64,000 bases of DNA from Patiria miniata (lineage: Eukaryota > Echinodermata > Asteroidea > Valvatida > Asterinidae): assembly GCF_015706575.1 (NCBI RefSeq), contig NW_024037063.1:16306927-16370926 (forward strand), read 5' to 3'. Below, piece by piece: positions 10,740 to 22,080 of this stretch (the first letter of the stretch is position 1; every line of letters starts with the position of its first letter). Both the position numbers and the translations under genes were made by a program. Under the pieces are notes generated by a model. The model made no database searches. It was not told where the DNA came from and was given only the letters and a program-made list of their open reading frames with translations.

Positions 10740-12070
10740 TTTGATGAAACTTGTCTTATCTTGCGACTCATAGATGAGTCCCCCGCTCTAAGATCGATCT
10801 TAGCTAAGACACGTCCTAAGACCAATTTCACTAAACCATTTTAAGCAAGACGCATCAAAACTACAAGTGCCAATATGATAGTGTTTCATGTTTGTTTTCA
10901 CTGCTTGACGAAACAGTCATTGGAAAGAAACGCACAAAACTAACTTCCCGTGCATGTGCATAGAACACAAATTTTGCCAGAAAAATTACTCTACTCAATA
11001 AATGTCACACGCAAAACAGTTCTGCGCGATACACAGTAGAGTCGTTCTTGCTCCCCGATTCATAACTCTATTTTAAAAAGTCAACTAGGTGTTGGAGAAT
11101 AATTACATTTTGTAAATAAGCTGTTTTTGTTAAAACTACCCACGTATCAGAAATCTTTTCAAATCCGTTTCTACAGTGTGCATAACAAAAAGTGCAAACA
11201 AAATATCACAGAATGCCAGACAAAGAATGTGTAACAAACATAGATAATATAGGTATGATTTAAAAGATACGCCTTTCCACTTTAAAAATGAGACATCAAA
11301 CGTCCAAATCTGATATTTTTTGACAGAGTTATGAGTAATTTCTAAGAGAGGTCAAATTGACCATGGGACCAAGTTTCAATTTTAGGCATTGGGACAAAGG
11401 TAGCCTAATTGCCTCTGTGTGGATATTTCTAAGTTCTAGCTATCACCTCATGCTAAAAATGTTTAGCCTGTAAGCATGTTTACAAACTGATAGCAAGAAA
11501 GTGTTTAGAATTGTGTTTACTCGTTAAACACATTTCTTGTCGGCAAGGCAATTATCAACACAGAGGCTATTAGGCTACCTTTGTCCCAATGCTTAAAATT
11601 CAAAACTTGGTCAATTTGACCTCTTTCGGAAAATTACTCATAACTCTGTCAAAAAATATATATTTGATTTGGACGTTTGATGTCTCATTTTAAAGTGGTA
11701 AGGCGCATCTTTCAAACCATACCTATATTATCTATATGTATGTTGGTTACGAGTTCTATGTCTGGCATTGCGTTGTATGTTGTTTTCATTTTTTTTTTAT
11801 ACACACTGTATAGCGGTTTTCTTCCTCGAAACTGTAACTCTAGGCCAACACTCATCTGTAATGGCAAGACGATATACAAATTGACGCATGCATTAATGAG
11901 ATAAGACAACCCTCAGACCGATCTTAAGTTAAGATGAGTTCAGCTGTGTTGCTAAGGGAGTAAGGACGTGTTGAAAGTGTCTTAAGTTTGGTGAAATCAA
12001 TTCTAGGATGAGCCATGAGTTAACTGTTACCCTTCGTAAGATGCGACTTAGTGTTTCATAAAATTGGCCC
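10740..12070. mobile_element. Long-TIR element
   Basis: Inverted arms about 10740-11430 and 11560-12070. Paired text includes gtcaaattgacc, gacgtttgatgtctca and cattgggacaaaggtagcct with complements. The outer ends match as gaaac...gtcttatcttgcgac and its complement ending gtcgcatctta. The left arm has extra inserted sequence. No transposase is visible. Confidence 0.75.
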
Positions 12071-13145
12071 CTGCTTTCATGCTCATAAAGTAGCCATTAT
12101 GTTTATACATGTACTTAAAGATTTACAAAACATGATACTTTACTCACTGAATGGATATCTGCATTACTTTGTTCACTTTACATTGTCTACTGTAAGCTTT
12201 TTATTTTATTTTAATTTTTTTATTAATGACCATTTTGTTTTTAATCTCATACCTTTTTTTTCACTCTGATTATATCTGTAACCCAGCTTATGAGGATGTT
12301 CTTTACAGTAAGTATGGTGAATGCTAAGATGATCCACATTGCTTATCAACCAACTTCAGTTTGTTTGTTATTTTTACTCTTTCAGTTGTATCATGCTGAG
12401 TGTCTGGCTGACAAACTGAATTTGTCATACCATCAAAATGAGGCATAATTGTGTTGATTGTACTACAAATATGCATGGTTATTTTCAGAAAGGTGCACAT
12501 TATGTTTAACCTTTCTTTAATTAAGTTGAACTTCAAGTTGAAGTTGTAAGTTGAACTTCACTTGTGAATGTCTTTTTAAAGTTATTTTTTTTATATGTGT
12601 ATGTGATAACACTGGTGTGTACTAATCTGTATGTTAAACTGTTTGCATGTGTAATTTTTCTTGCATCTCTTGTTTGGTTGTGGCCTTTTGGCTGTTTGAC
12701 TCATGATCAGAGGTTCAGGTGTTAAAATCAAGCTGCTGGTCATGTGTAATATTCTCAGGCAACACAATCTTGCCTCTACTGTTTATTGGCACTTTCTTGG
12801 AGTAACCTGCCATGTATTGGCATGCAAAGGATTGAGACACACACTCAGTCGTTTCATGGCAGGAAACCAGAGACAAACAGTAAACAGTGGCCTGAAGGGC
12901 CATGATGAGGCATTGCAGTCAAATTAATGTATTAGAAGATTAAAGGCTTGAAGGAATTAATCAAAATTTGAAATATATATAAAAGAATTTGATTACGCTA
13001 TTCAGGGGACTCTTGGAAATGTTAGAACCAATTAACCCAATTAACATTGGTCAGTCTTTGTGGATGGGGGAGTGTTGGTCAGCCACCCCACCCCATAACC
13101 CAACCTAGCCTTTCCCAGTGGACAACCACACCATAGTAAGTGGCT
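12071..13145. other. Intron sequence, no gene recognised
   Basis: AT-rich. An imperfect inverted repeat at about 12777-12897 (tactgtttattggca ... aacagtaaacagtgg around a 70-bp centre, ccatg/catgg paired) is the only structure seen. Confidence 0.4.
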
Positions 13146-13148
13146 TCC

Positions 13149-13265
13149 ATGTTGTACTTAGCCTTTCGCCAAGGCCATCTTGGCTGTAACCGGCATTATT
13201 AGACTGGGCGGCGAAGACGCGAAGCGACAGGAGTGACAAAGCCATGGGGCTTTTTCCAACTTGTC
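13149..13265 (+). repeat. Inverted-pair repeat, left member (with 18405-18515)
   Basis: The phrases agcctttcgccaaggccatc, actgggcggcgaagacg and gccatggggc match the complement of 18405-18515. The pair could be the termini of a 5.4-kb element or two unrelated insertions. Confidence 0.55.
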
Positions 13266-13388
13266 AGGATTTGTTTTTCTTTATTTCTCGATTTTTGCTA
13301 CCCATACAGGGTAGCGAAATTCCAACTAATCATTATCCTTTAGTAAAGGCATGCGTGGCTAGTACCCAGACGCGTGACGCGCACGCCC

Positions 13389-13600
13389 TGGGGGCCATAT
13401 CATAAGTCCGACGCCTCATAGGTCCGATGCCTCATAAGTCCGAAATTTCGGACTTATGAGATGTCGGACTTATGAGGCATAAAATTTATTTATTCCGCCT
13501 TATAGGTCCAATGCCTCATAAGTCCGACGCTTCGTAAGTCCAACATTGGAAAAACGAGGTGTTGGACCTATGAGTTGTTGGAGCTATGGACCGTTATCAA
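13389..13600. mobile_element. Self-complementary word-array element, copy 2 (shorter)
   Basis: Starts GGGGGCCATATCATAAGTCC and shares the CATAAGTCCGACGCCT words and the ataaaatttatttattccgc joint with 692-1046. The right end is shorter and ends at about ctatggacc. Confidence 0.65.
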
Positions 13601-13869
13601 AAATGGTTTATTTGTCCGACAAGGCAAGAATGAGATTTTAAAAAATAATATGTTTTAAGTCCGCGAGGTTGTCTACTTATGAATGGCACACCGTGCACAG
13701 CATGAACTAACTGGCCACAGATTAGTCCGCCAGCGCGCAGTTTTTGGCGCAAGAGTTGATGCTACGGGCGTAAATCCGGGTGGGGGGGGGGGTCTGGTGC
13801 ATCCCTTATTGTCAATGTGTAATCAGTAACACTAACAAATAGAGGCGCTAACATTCTTACATGTTACGC

Positions 13870-14085
13870 AATGTTTGTATTAATAACCCCTAACTCAGTA
13901 GCATAATTTACTAGGAACCGTACCCATCCTGGCAAATTCCAACACCCACATGGGAAATTGTACACACACACTGTTGGACTTAGTTTCTGAAGGTATGCCA
14001 AATCCAATGTAAAAGACCATCAGTTTAAGGGTACTGTACCCATCCCAACAGATTTCAACAAAACCTGCTGTTGAGCTTTGAGTTT
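13870..14085 (+). repeat. Dispersed 'caacacccacatgggaaat' repeat, copy 1
   Basis: Shares aattccaacacccacatggg, ccaatgtaaaagaccatca and acagatttcaac with 54250-54460 (same orientation) and, inverted, with 57963-58145. About 200 bp, no coding content. Confidence 0.75.
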
Positions 14086-14097
14086 TTTTTTTTTTTT

Positions 14098-15060
14098 GCT
14101 GTTTCGGCAACCTGCCGAAACAGCCTTTGTTTTCGTTAAAGTTATTTTTTCTTTCTTTTTTGCTTTTCCACTTGGAAGTGGAAAAGCGTTGTTTCTGTTC
14201 TGATTTTTTTTCTGATGTTTTTTTTCCCTTCTAGTTTAACCCCAAATCCCATAGACTTTGTACACTTGGGTTGAAACTCGTCATGGAGGTAGACCGGGAT
14301 GTGTTATACGTAAAAATTGAGGTGACGTCTTCATGATGTCACCATGTATCAAATTACAAGCAATGAAAGATTAATAGATTTAATCTTTGAAAATCAATAT
14401 AAAATCAACCATGACACACCTGAACTTGAATTTTGTTGGAATTGATAGAATAATCCAGAATCTTCATTCATCTCCTGCGTGCCGAATCACGTGACCCTTC
14501 CTTCCGGTCCAAACCGGAAGTGCCTTATAATTTGATATATCTCATGAATGGTAAGTCCGTTGGGTTGAAACTTGGTACCGGTAGGTAGGCAGGAATGTGA
14601 ACAGAAAATTATCACCATATCTCTTTCGAACCCAACGTGCTAAATTCAAAATTCTTTTTGCATTAGGTTTATTAGGCAATAGGTATACAATTTTTTTAAA
14701 TTAGTGACGTCACGATGACATCATCCAAAACGTGATTTTTAAAAACATATATATAAGGGTAAGTCCGATTGTCTTGAGACTTGGTGGGTAGGTAGGTACT
14801 GTTACTAATATGCAAATCCCGAAGTGACATCACAATGACTTCATCGGTAGCTTTTTTTACGATTTTTTTTAAATGAAAATTTTTATTCTGCTTTCAAAAT
14901 TTACACTTCCGTTCATCCGTTTGGCTTCAAACTTGGTGCAAACCAAGACTACAATGAAAAGTGTGCATTGACAAGTATTGTTAAGTTGACGTCATCGCTG
15001 GGGCATGTGACGTCATCACGAAAGTACATTTTTCAAGTCTTGTATTGAGAAAACTGTCGG
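14098..15060 (+). repeat. CRE-rich dispersed repeat with head hairpins
   Basis: Starts with two perfect hairpins (14098-14124, 14162-14187), followed by ccatagactttgtacac and then modules of gttgaaacttggt...gggatgtgtta and TGACGTCA palindromes (14705, 14987, 15008). Related sequence lies at 16220-17220, 33730-33960, 36330-36490, and inverted at 39290-40220. Confidence 0.75.
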
Positions 15061-16200
15061 TCCCATGGGGTCAATATTCATTATAGGAATGTAGTCTTAC
15101 ACGTGTCGTAGAGGCAAATTTACTGAGTCATATTAAAGTGCATATTTTAAATTTTATCACTTAAATGATCAAATTGTTTATAAGCAGGAATATCGATTCA
15201 ACTGGGTCTGTTTTAGATGTCTGATAGTCCAGCAGTCCCTCTGCATGGCAATATTTGTGCAACAAGCCCATACACATACGGCTGGGATACACGATACCTA
15301 ACGGCTAGAATAAACCAATTAGAGCACAGGATTTCTAGCCAATTGGCAAGCAAGAAAATTTTGCAGCATTCCATTCAAGATGAGGTGATTTTCAGCCAAT
15401 GAGAAATGGGCGGCAAGGCACATTTGGCGGCAAACCAAGCCGTGTTGCACAATTTTGGCGGCAAACCGAGCATGCAGTCACTTTTGTCTCAGCCTCCAAT
15501 GGACAAACACTGGAATAATTGAATGCGTCTCCAAAATGTTGTTCCCACCGCCACCCCCAGCTACCTCCTTTTCGAATTCGATGAGCATTGTGCTCATGGG
15601 CATTTTTTGTGCTCGTGAAATAAAACAGCCCACGATTTTCCCCATTTTGGGTTATTATAGTGGCTTGTTATCTACATTAATTAAAGGAAGTATAACCACA
15701 ATGTATATGTTATTGTTTATTGCATTAATTATAATCATAGTTGTAACAGGTAGCAGCTTCTCCCTTGAGTCAGTTCAACAGGGGAGGAGCACCGTTCTTC
15801 CTTCTGTGAGTACAAACCAAGGAATCGAACGGTGCCTGGGAATTTATAGTTTATTGTTTATGGCATTTGGAGTGTGTATTGTTAAGTGTTATTCATCATT
15901 ACATGCCATGACCTAGGTTGATCTGGTCTCCCGACCGGGTGTCCACTCGGCCTTATGTGGCACTCGTTAATAGCCACACTACATGCACTTACGTTGATTG
16001 ATGATTCTGGGGTTCTGGTGCCCAGGGGCTTCTGGTGCCCATTGGCTGAAATGATTAATGGTTCTGGGCTTGTGGTGCTCAGGGGCTTCTGGTGCCCAAC
16101 TCTGATATTGATATGGATATTGACAAATTATTTGGTGCTACTCAATTGAAATAATACCTGGTGGCCCAATTGAAAAACGGTAGCCGGAGTAACAGTTTGT
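15061..16200. other. Unassigned intron stretch
   Basis: Contains a 153-codon open frame (15455-15916) of no recognised family, and a two-unit ~75-bp tandem at 16003-16102 (tctggtgcccaggggcttctgg). I see no splice context or homology that would make it a gene. Confidence 0.4.
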
Positions 16201-16219
16201 AGAAATGTTTTGAATAAAC

Positions 16220-17220
16220 CGTTTGGCTGAGGCGTGTAGTCACACACAAATTTATCTGCTTATAATGAAGGCAAATATCTACATAACTAATGGTTCGATT
16301 GGGTTGAAAGTTGGTATATACCTAGACCGGGATGTGTTATAAATGAAAATTGAAGTAACGTCACTACCAAGTCATCACGTGAAATGTGACGTCCGATTGA
16401 GTTGAAAGTTGATATGTACCTAGACAGGGATGTGTTACAGATGAAAATTGAAGTGACGTCACAATAATGTCATCACATGACATATGACGGCATATTAAAA
16501 GTGCACATTTTGAAGGCCAATATCCACAGAACTGTATTGGTCCTGGTCAGTGGTCACTCTACCGCACATGTTGTCCTATCAGTCTTACATGACATAAATT
16601 ACAACAAATTACCAAAACAGCCGCATGTTTGTACACAAACATCAGTAAATTTTTGTTATTTTTGTTAATTTTTGTTCCGCTTCTTTTTCCACATTGTTTC
16701 CCAAAGGATAACATGTGTTTTCGTTCTGAGCAGCACTTTGAGACTTCTTCCAAAAAAATGGCACATACTTAGACCACCATCTGAAGATTCTGGCCGAATA
16801 ATGACATCATCATGATGTCATCACGTGTCATGTGACGTCATCCGAAAAGTGCATATAATTTTAAAGCCCTATATCTACAGAACCAGAGGTTTGATCAGGT
16901 TCAAACACGATATGCAGGTATTCCAGGATGTGTTATAGACAAAAATTGCAGTGATGTCACAATGAAATCATCATGTGATTGTATATAAATTCTTCAATTT
17001 TTGGACCTTTTACTTATATCTCATCGATGGAACGTGGTAAATTCAAAATTCTTTTTGTAAAAGATTTGTTAGGTCATAGATAGATACACAAAATTTCAAA
17101 TATGTGTGACGTCATCATGACGTCATCATAAACGTGATTTTTTGATTCACATATAGGGGTATGTCCAATCGTTATGAAACTTGGTGGGTATAGATAGGTA
17201 TTATTCATAAGATAGAATTT
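16220..17220 (+). repeat. CRE-rich dispersed repeat, second copy
   Basis: Repeated modules gttgaaagttg(g/a)tat...gggatgtgtta and gtgacgtca, plus aaattcaaaattctttttg and atgaaacttggtgggtatag, all shared with 14098-15060 and with the complement of 39290-39900. Confidence 0.7.
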
Positions 17221-17223
17221 TGC

Positions 17224-17403
17224 GTCGGGGTGATGTAAATCAATATTAGGTTTTGCCCTTTACCAACGTATAAACACTGTTAACTGAGTGTGTTACCTCC
17301 TGAGTGAAAGTTGGAATAAATCACCCAGGTGGGAATCAAACCCACGACCTCTCGCGCTGTCTAGTGCAGACATCTTACCACTCGACCACCGAGCTTACGT
17401 ACA
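17224..17403 (-). repeat. tRNA-headed SINE, dispersed copy
   Basis: Same tail and head as the 239-bp unit at 9504. B box complement at 17332-17342, A box complement ccactcgacca at 17378-17388. It is inserted in the CRE-rich repeat, which resumes at about 17410. Confidence 0.75.
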
Positions 17404-18150
17404 TAGCAGCGATTGGGAAGTCCGATTGGGTTGAAACTCAGTATTTGGGTATTCTGGGATGTGGGTATTCTGGGATGTGTTATAGACAAAAATTGCTGTG
17501 ACATCACGATGATGTCATCATGTGATTTATATGAATTATTCAATTTTTGGACCTTTAAGTCAATCGAACGTGCTAAATTCGCAATTCTTTGTTAAAAAAT
17601 GGTTATAAATGTAAAGTCATGCCACAGATACCATGCCAAAGACAGCAACCAAAGATTATCTAAATTTTACTTGTATACATCATGCTTAGTGACACTATGC
17701 CAAAGACAGTGGTTATTGCTATCTTCACTTCACTGTAAATTGTTATAATTAAACTTGTAACTACTATATTTTAGCAGTTTTTCTAGGCTAATAACTCTAA
17801 GTGTCTAAACTATTGCACAAAGTGTTATGTTTCACGAAATAATAACAGCAAATGTTATTGAAATTTCACACAATCGTAGTTGTTCAAATAAGTACTTGTT
17901 CAGATGATTTCAAGGCAAAACATTTGCATTGCATTTAATTCTGTTTATCAGCGAAGCAAATTTGTTAAGGTAATAGGGAATGTCAAATATTGAAACTTCA
18001 ATACTGAATTCAAAAATTAGCAAATTAAATATGACATCAAATGCACTTTGAATATATAATTTTTTTTTTTTAAATTTACATAACTTACATGTACATTTAT
18101 ATAAATTCAAAAAGCATAAAGTCATACAAAAAAATCTTAATGAGGAAAAG
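17404..18150. other. Intron with CRE-repeat remnant, otherwise nothing recognised
   Basis: 17410-17590 continues the CRE-rich repeat. 17600-18150 is AT-rich without recognised content, except that caaagacag repeats near 17636 and 17701. Confidence 0.4.
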
Positions 18151-18404
18151 CCCTATGTTCTATTTCAAACAGACATAGACCTCTATTTTTTTTATATAAG
18201 TATTTCCAGACATTATTTGAGGTATGAACTTATTTTTTTGTAATCTGAACTTATTTCCTCTTACTTTTTTCCATTACTCACCCTTCTTTCACAAATGGAT
18301 GGAAGTCGGGAAAGTCTGCATTGTGATTGGTTAACCCTTCAGCTACTCTACTTATTTGCATAAAAAAATATGAATAATTTAACAAAAACTGCAAAATCAA
18401 GTTA

Positions 18405-18515
18405 GAAAAGGCCCCGTGGCTGCGCCACTCGTGCGCGCTGAATTCGTCTTCGCTCCAGTCGTTGGCTGCTTTGCCACTTTAAGCCATGATTGCCTTGGCA
18501 AAAGGCTATGTTTTA
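18405..18515 (-). repeat. Inverted-pair repeat, right member (with 13149-13265)
   Basis: The complement reads agccttttgccaaggcaatc ... ggagcgaagacg ... agccacggggcc, matching 13149-13265 in order. It ends about 85 bp upstream of a TMCO4 exon. Confidence 0.55.
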
Positions 18516-18599
18516 CTGGATCTTTAACTTAGTGCTATTCCAACTCGCTCAAGACAGTTTTACTTTGATGGAGAACCACCAACTCCTCTTCCAATCCAG

Positions 18600-18764
18600 A
18601 TAACTTCTCAGTCCCTTGGCTGACCTTGGAATCCTCTAAGGAGGTTTACTGCCTTCATTGGGAGTCTAAATACCTCCTAGCTCTTGGAGAAGCCTTGTCT
18701 CTTATCCTTAATAAGATGGTAACGATGGCAGCTAAGGAAGCTCTCAAAATGACAGTGCTTGCAG
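18600..18764 (+). CDS. TMCO4: TMCO4 exon: PW...YCLHWESKYLLALGEAL block
   Basis: I chose the acceptor ccaatccag, so that the exon opens with NFSVPWLTLES. This fits the vertebrate spacing (FSAPW) better than a second AG at 18611, which would drop four residues. Donor GTCAGT. It encodes SKEVYCLHWESKYLLALGEA and then LILNKMVTMAAKEALKMTVL. Confidence 0.88.
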
Positions 18765-19029
18765 GTCAGTCTGATTGAGTTTCATAAGCATTTCTATTTT
18801 CCATTTTCTGTTTGAGAAACATTTATTTTCACAAAAAGTAAGTTGATTTATGGTTAACTATAGTTCTTCATTAAACTTGCTTCTTTTGTGGCTCTTTGCT
18901 TTGGATATGATTACCTCATGCTCATATCTAGCTCAACTGCTATAACAGCTGGTAATAGCAAGGCTGATGTGCCCCAGATATAGTTATTGGCTTGACAATC
19001 AAGTGTAATAATGATCATTGTCATTTCAG

Positions 19030-19166
19030 GCTTAGTGGTTGCCTTTGCATTGCCAGCCGCTGCTTATTCCTCACTGGTTGCCATTGACAATCCGTGGAGC
19101 ATAGTGACCAATCGAGCAGCAGAAGGTGGAAAGCAGCTTGCCGAGGTATTGTTGTCGAGACGTCAG
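19030..19166 (+). CDS. TMCO4: TMCO4 exon: hydrophobic strand and IDNPW motif
   Basis: Acceptor tcatttcag, donor GTGAGA, phase 1 to phase 0. It encodes a hydrophobic LVVAFALPAAAYSSLVA stretch, the IDNPWS motif, and the helix RAAEGGKQLAEVLLSRRQ that precedes the nucleophile strand. Confidence 0.93.
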
Positions 19167-19221
19167 GTGAGACTGTTGCACATATTGTCAGCAAGTAAGA
19201 AGTAATTCAGTCACGTCTAAT

Positions 19222-19514
19222 CATGGGCGTCGCGAAGGGGGGGCAAGGGGGGGCACTTGCCCCCCCCCCCTGGAAAAGCAAAAAAAAAAAAAAAAAAAAA
19301 AGAACGAAGGACGAAAAAAAAAAGAAAAAAAAAAAAAAAAAAAGAGGCGCGAAGACAAAGTGGTGTAAATTTAATGAGTTGGGGGGGGGGGGCAAAATGT
19401 CCCTGCCCCCCCCCCTCTAAAACTGATAAATCGAGAATGTGTTGAGAAATACCAGCATTTTTGGGCACATTTTTTTTTTGCCCCCCTCTAGAAAAAATCC
19501 TGGCGACGCCCATG
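19222..19514. mobile_element. hAT-type MITE with perfect 8-bp TSD
   Basis: Termini CATGGGCGTCGCGA and the complementary TGGCGACGCCCATG. Flanked on both sides by CGTCTAAT (19214-19221 and 19515-19522). The 293-bp body is almost only poly-G/C and poly-A tracts plus a short joint. The 8-bp TSD and the terminus are typical of hAT-derived MITEs. A 5' part of another copy starts at about 53363. Confidence 0.88.
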
Positions 19515-19797
19515 CGTCTAATTAGATGTGGGTACCTAAGTGATACCAGCATGCTTTGAGCATATTTGAAAACCACAACATATGGATTATGAGTTGTAGT
19601 TAAGTCCATCCCAAATCAAATCATGGAAATCACCGGTAAGGTCATAAATAACGGGATGAACACTTACGACCCAAGTCTTTTTCATAGTTCATTTAAATAG
19701 CTTAATTAAAGATTAATTTATACCATTTTTTTGTTTGCTAAATTAATAATCAAGCTTTGAAATATTTTTTTAACAGCTGTCTATATATTTTTTTCAG

Positions 19798-19882
19798 GGC
19801 AAGCGACCTGTGACCTTGATTGGCTTCAGTATGGGAGCAAGAGTCATCTTCTTCTGCCTCAAGGAATTAGTAAATAGGAAAG
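19798..19882 (+). CDS. TMCO4: TMCO4 exon: nucleophile elbow GFSMGAR
   Basis: Acceptor tttttcag, donor GTATGT. It encodes GKRPVTLIGFSMGARVIFFC and then LKELVNRK. The GxSxG motif places the presumed nucleophilic Ser at bases 19825-19836. The last bases of this exon and its splice donor form the first unit of a minisatellite that fills the following 285 bp. Confidence 0.95.
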
Positions 19883-20167
19883 GTATGTGACAGTTATATG
19901 GACCTGGCAAATAGGAAAGGTATATGACAGTTATATAGACCTGGCAAATAGGAAAGTTATATGGTAGTTACATGGACCTGGCAAATAGGAACGGTATGTA
20001 GCAGTTATACGGACCTGGCAAATATGGCAGTTATATGGACCTGGCAAATAGGAAAGGTATATGATGGTTATATTGACCTGGCAGATAGGGAAGGTATATA
20101 ATGTGATGCTTATATTGACTTGGCAAATAAGGAACGTATACAATATGACGGTTATATGGACCTGGAA
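19872..20167 (+). repeat. 37-43-bp minisatellite seeded at a splice donor
   Basis: About 7.5 units of aaataggaaaggtatatgac...ttatatggacctggc. The first unit overlaps the last 11 bases of the TMCO4 exon 19798-19882 and its real donor GTATGT (19883). Later units carry donor look-alikes at 19920, 19994, 20057, 20094 and 20136. Read-through past the true donor meets a stop after two codons. Confidence 0.9.
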
Positions 20168-20169
20168 AA

Positions 20170-20800
20170 CGACACTTTTGTGAACTAGATATGGCAGTTG
20201 AGCTAGATATGACAGTTACATTAAGTGGGTATATGACTTTTATTTGATGATGTTGTATGTTATTTCTGATCTCTTATATCTGTCAGCCATTCAATGGCCT
20301 TTTCCTGAGGACGCCTTCTCTGTGGCTGCACTCGCCCTTATATTTGCTCCATTTCTGTTTACAGAAAATCAGTAAATGTTCTTGCTTTTTGGGATTTATC
20401 AAGGGCGGATCGGGGGGGGGGGGGGGGGGCCAAAACTAATCCAATTTTTCTTTTTTAGTGACGTCGCAATAAAGGCAGGCAATAAGTACACCACCATTTT
20501 TCCTCAGAAAACATTGGTTAAAGTTGTCAGAAATTGCCTCAGATCTAGAATCCAAAAATTTAGAAATCCAAAAACAGTTACCAGGACACTACTGGATGAA
20601 GCGTGAGTTTTAATACTGGCCAGATAAAGCAGTATTTCTTGAATTTTAACTGTCGTATCCAAAACTCTTCCGTAATAAGGTTACCTGTCCAGGATAGCCC
20701 CAATGGTGGCGCCCTCCACTGTATGCACAAACGTGTTTACCTTTTGCATGTACATTTGAATTGATCTGACTTTTGCATCGCCAAGGGACTGTTTACTTGT
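20170..20800. other. Intron with G-tract repeat fragment
   Basis: A G run of about 19 at 20410-20429 belongs to the same G-tract family as 4040-4390. The rest shows no recognised content. Confidence 0.4.
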
Positions 20801-20822
20801 TCTAGATAGGGAAGGTTTTTGC

Positions 20823-21132
20823 TCTTTGTGATCTGGGTCATCGACGCAATGTCAGTAATGAATGTATGCTGTACAAGATACGGTCCAATCTGCTTCATCC
20901 CCTGAACGATTATGTCCCTGAGCCGTATGTGCCGGCAAGAAATACTCGACTTGCATCGTCTCTGCATCGGCTTACTCTGCAGCCGATGAGATGTCGCACC
21001 AGCCAGTTCTAGCGTTGTTTCTTGCCCAGTGCTGTACAGCTATGGAATTGTTTACATGGTGACATATGTGCAGCAGGCAGTGTTCATACTTTTAAGTCAA
21101 TGGCCAACAAGTATCTTAGGTCCACTTAAACT
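20823..21132 (+). pseudogene. LINE ORF2 C-terminal fragment
   Basis: One frame reads LCDLGHRRNVSNECMLYKIR, HPLNDYVPEPYVPARNTRLA, RCRTSQF, stop, RCFLPSAVQLWNCLHGDICA and FKSMANKYL. This is the R.Y.sFlP.av.lWN.Lp...FK...L ending of non-LTR retrotransposon ORF2. One internal TAG shows decay. Y/V-rich AT tail sequence follows to about 21200. Confidence 0.75.
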
Positions 21133-21239
21133 GTTTCTAGTGTTGCTCGTTATTGTCTATTTTGTTGTCGATCACACGTGTTGTTGTTTTCTCGATTTTT
21201 AATATTCATACTGTTTCCGCCTTGTCTGTCCATGTGTAC

Positions 21240-21600
21240 GTGTTCATCTTTTCAAACCATACAAACAAAAGAGGGACAATAGGACGTCCACGATCGACGG
21301 TGAACACACATTTGTGTGTGCGTGTGTACGTGTTCATCTTTTCAAACTGTGGACGAAAAATACCAGAGAACAAAAGAGAACAATAGTGTCCACGATTCCC
21401 AGCATACGTCCGCGATTGGGGTCTTGTACAAAACCTATGGGAGTCTTGCTAAAAAAAGGTAAGAGTACAAACAAAAGAGGGACAATAGGACGTCCACGAT
21501 CGACGGTGAACACACGTTTGCGTGGGTGTGATCTGATACACCGTACCCTCTGGAGACGTGTGTACAATAGGGAACAAAAGATTGTATACCTCTCCACAGG
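21240..21600. repeat. Dispersed 'gtccacgat' repeat, copy 3 (two sub-units)
   Basis: acaaaagagggacaataggacgtccacgatcgacgg occurs near 21263 and again near 21471, with ttgtacaaaacctatggga between them. Same family as 1880-2300. Confidence 0.65.
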
Positions 21601-21639
21601 GCAATTTCTATAGATGAATACGTCTCCACAAGGTTTTCA

Positions 21640-22080
21640 CGAAATAGATTTATGGATTTTACTCAAAAACTAGGAATTTCCAAGTTATGTTGATCTGTCG
21701 CAAATGGAAGAGTTTTAGAAAGGGATGTTAAGTTCCAATTTCAGCCAAGGAAATTAATTCTCGTTAAAATAAGAGCATTTTTAAACTACACTTTCAAACT
21801 CGAAAACTTTAGTACATGAGAACAAAGGAATGTCTCCACAAGGATACAAATTCCAGTATTGATGCGTGGGTGTGTGTGTGTGTGTGTGCATTTGGTTCCA
21901 CAGCGATATCTGGATTGTATGTCCATGTATGTCTTGAACCTTGATACTATGTAGGTAGCTTGCTAGTATAACTTATAGAAAATGAATAAGTTTGGACCCC
22001 ATAAGACAAAGGCCAAGGTCATTAGGATTAAAAAATAGGATTTTATTTTATTTGAATTTTTTTTATTTTTATAACAACAC
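21640..22080. other. Intron sequence with (GT)n, nothing else recognised
   Basis: A GT microsatellite at about 21866-21890. The rest is AT-rich with no coding signal. Confidence 0.45.

Noticed and set aside
15455..15916. 153-codon open reading frame
   Set aside because: No recognised family, low-complexity composition, and no splice or promoter context; likely chance in AT-rich intron.
18612..18764. Alternative acceptor at 18611 for the fifth TMCO4 exon
   Set aside because: It keeps the frame but removes NFSV before PW, giving a shorter loop than the family; the site ending at 18599 fits better. Transcript data could reverse this.
19207..19445. Pro/Lys/Phe-rich open frames
   Set aside because: They are produced by homopolymer runs of the hAT-type MITE.
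19931..20143. 70-codon frame with repeated peptide on the minus strand
   Set aside because: It is the antisense reading of the minisatellite next to the TMCO4 exon.
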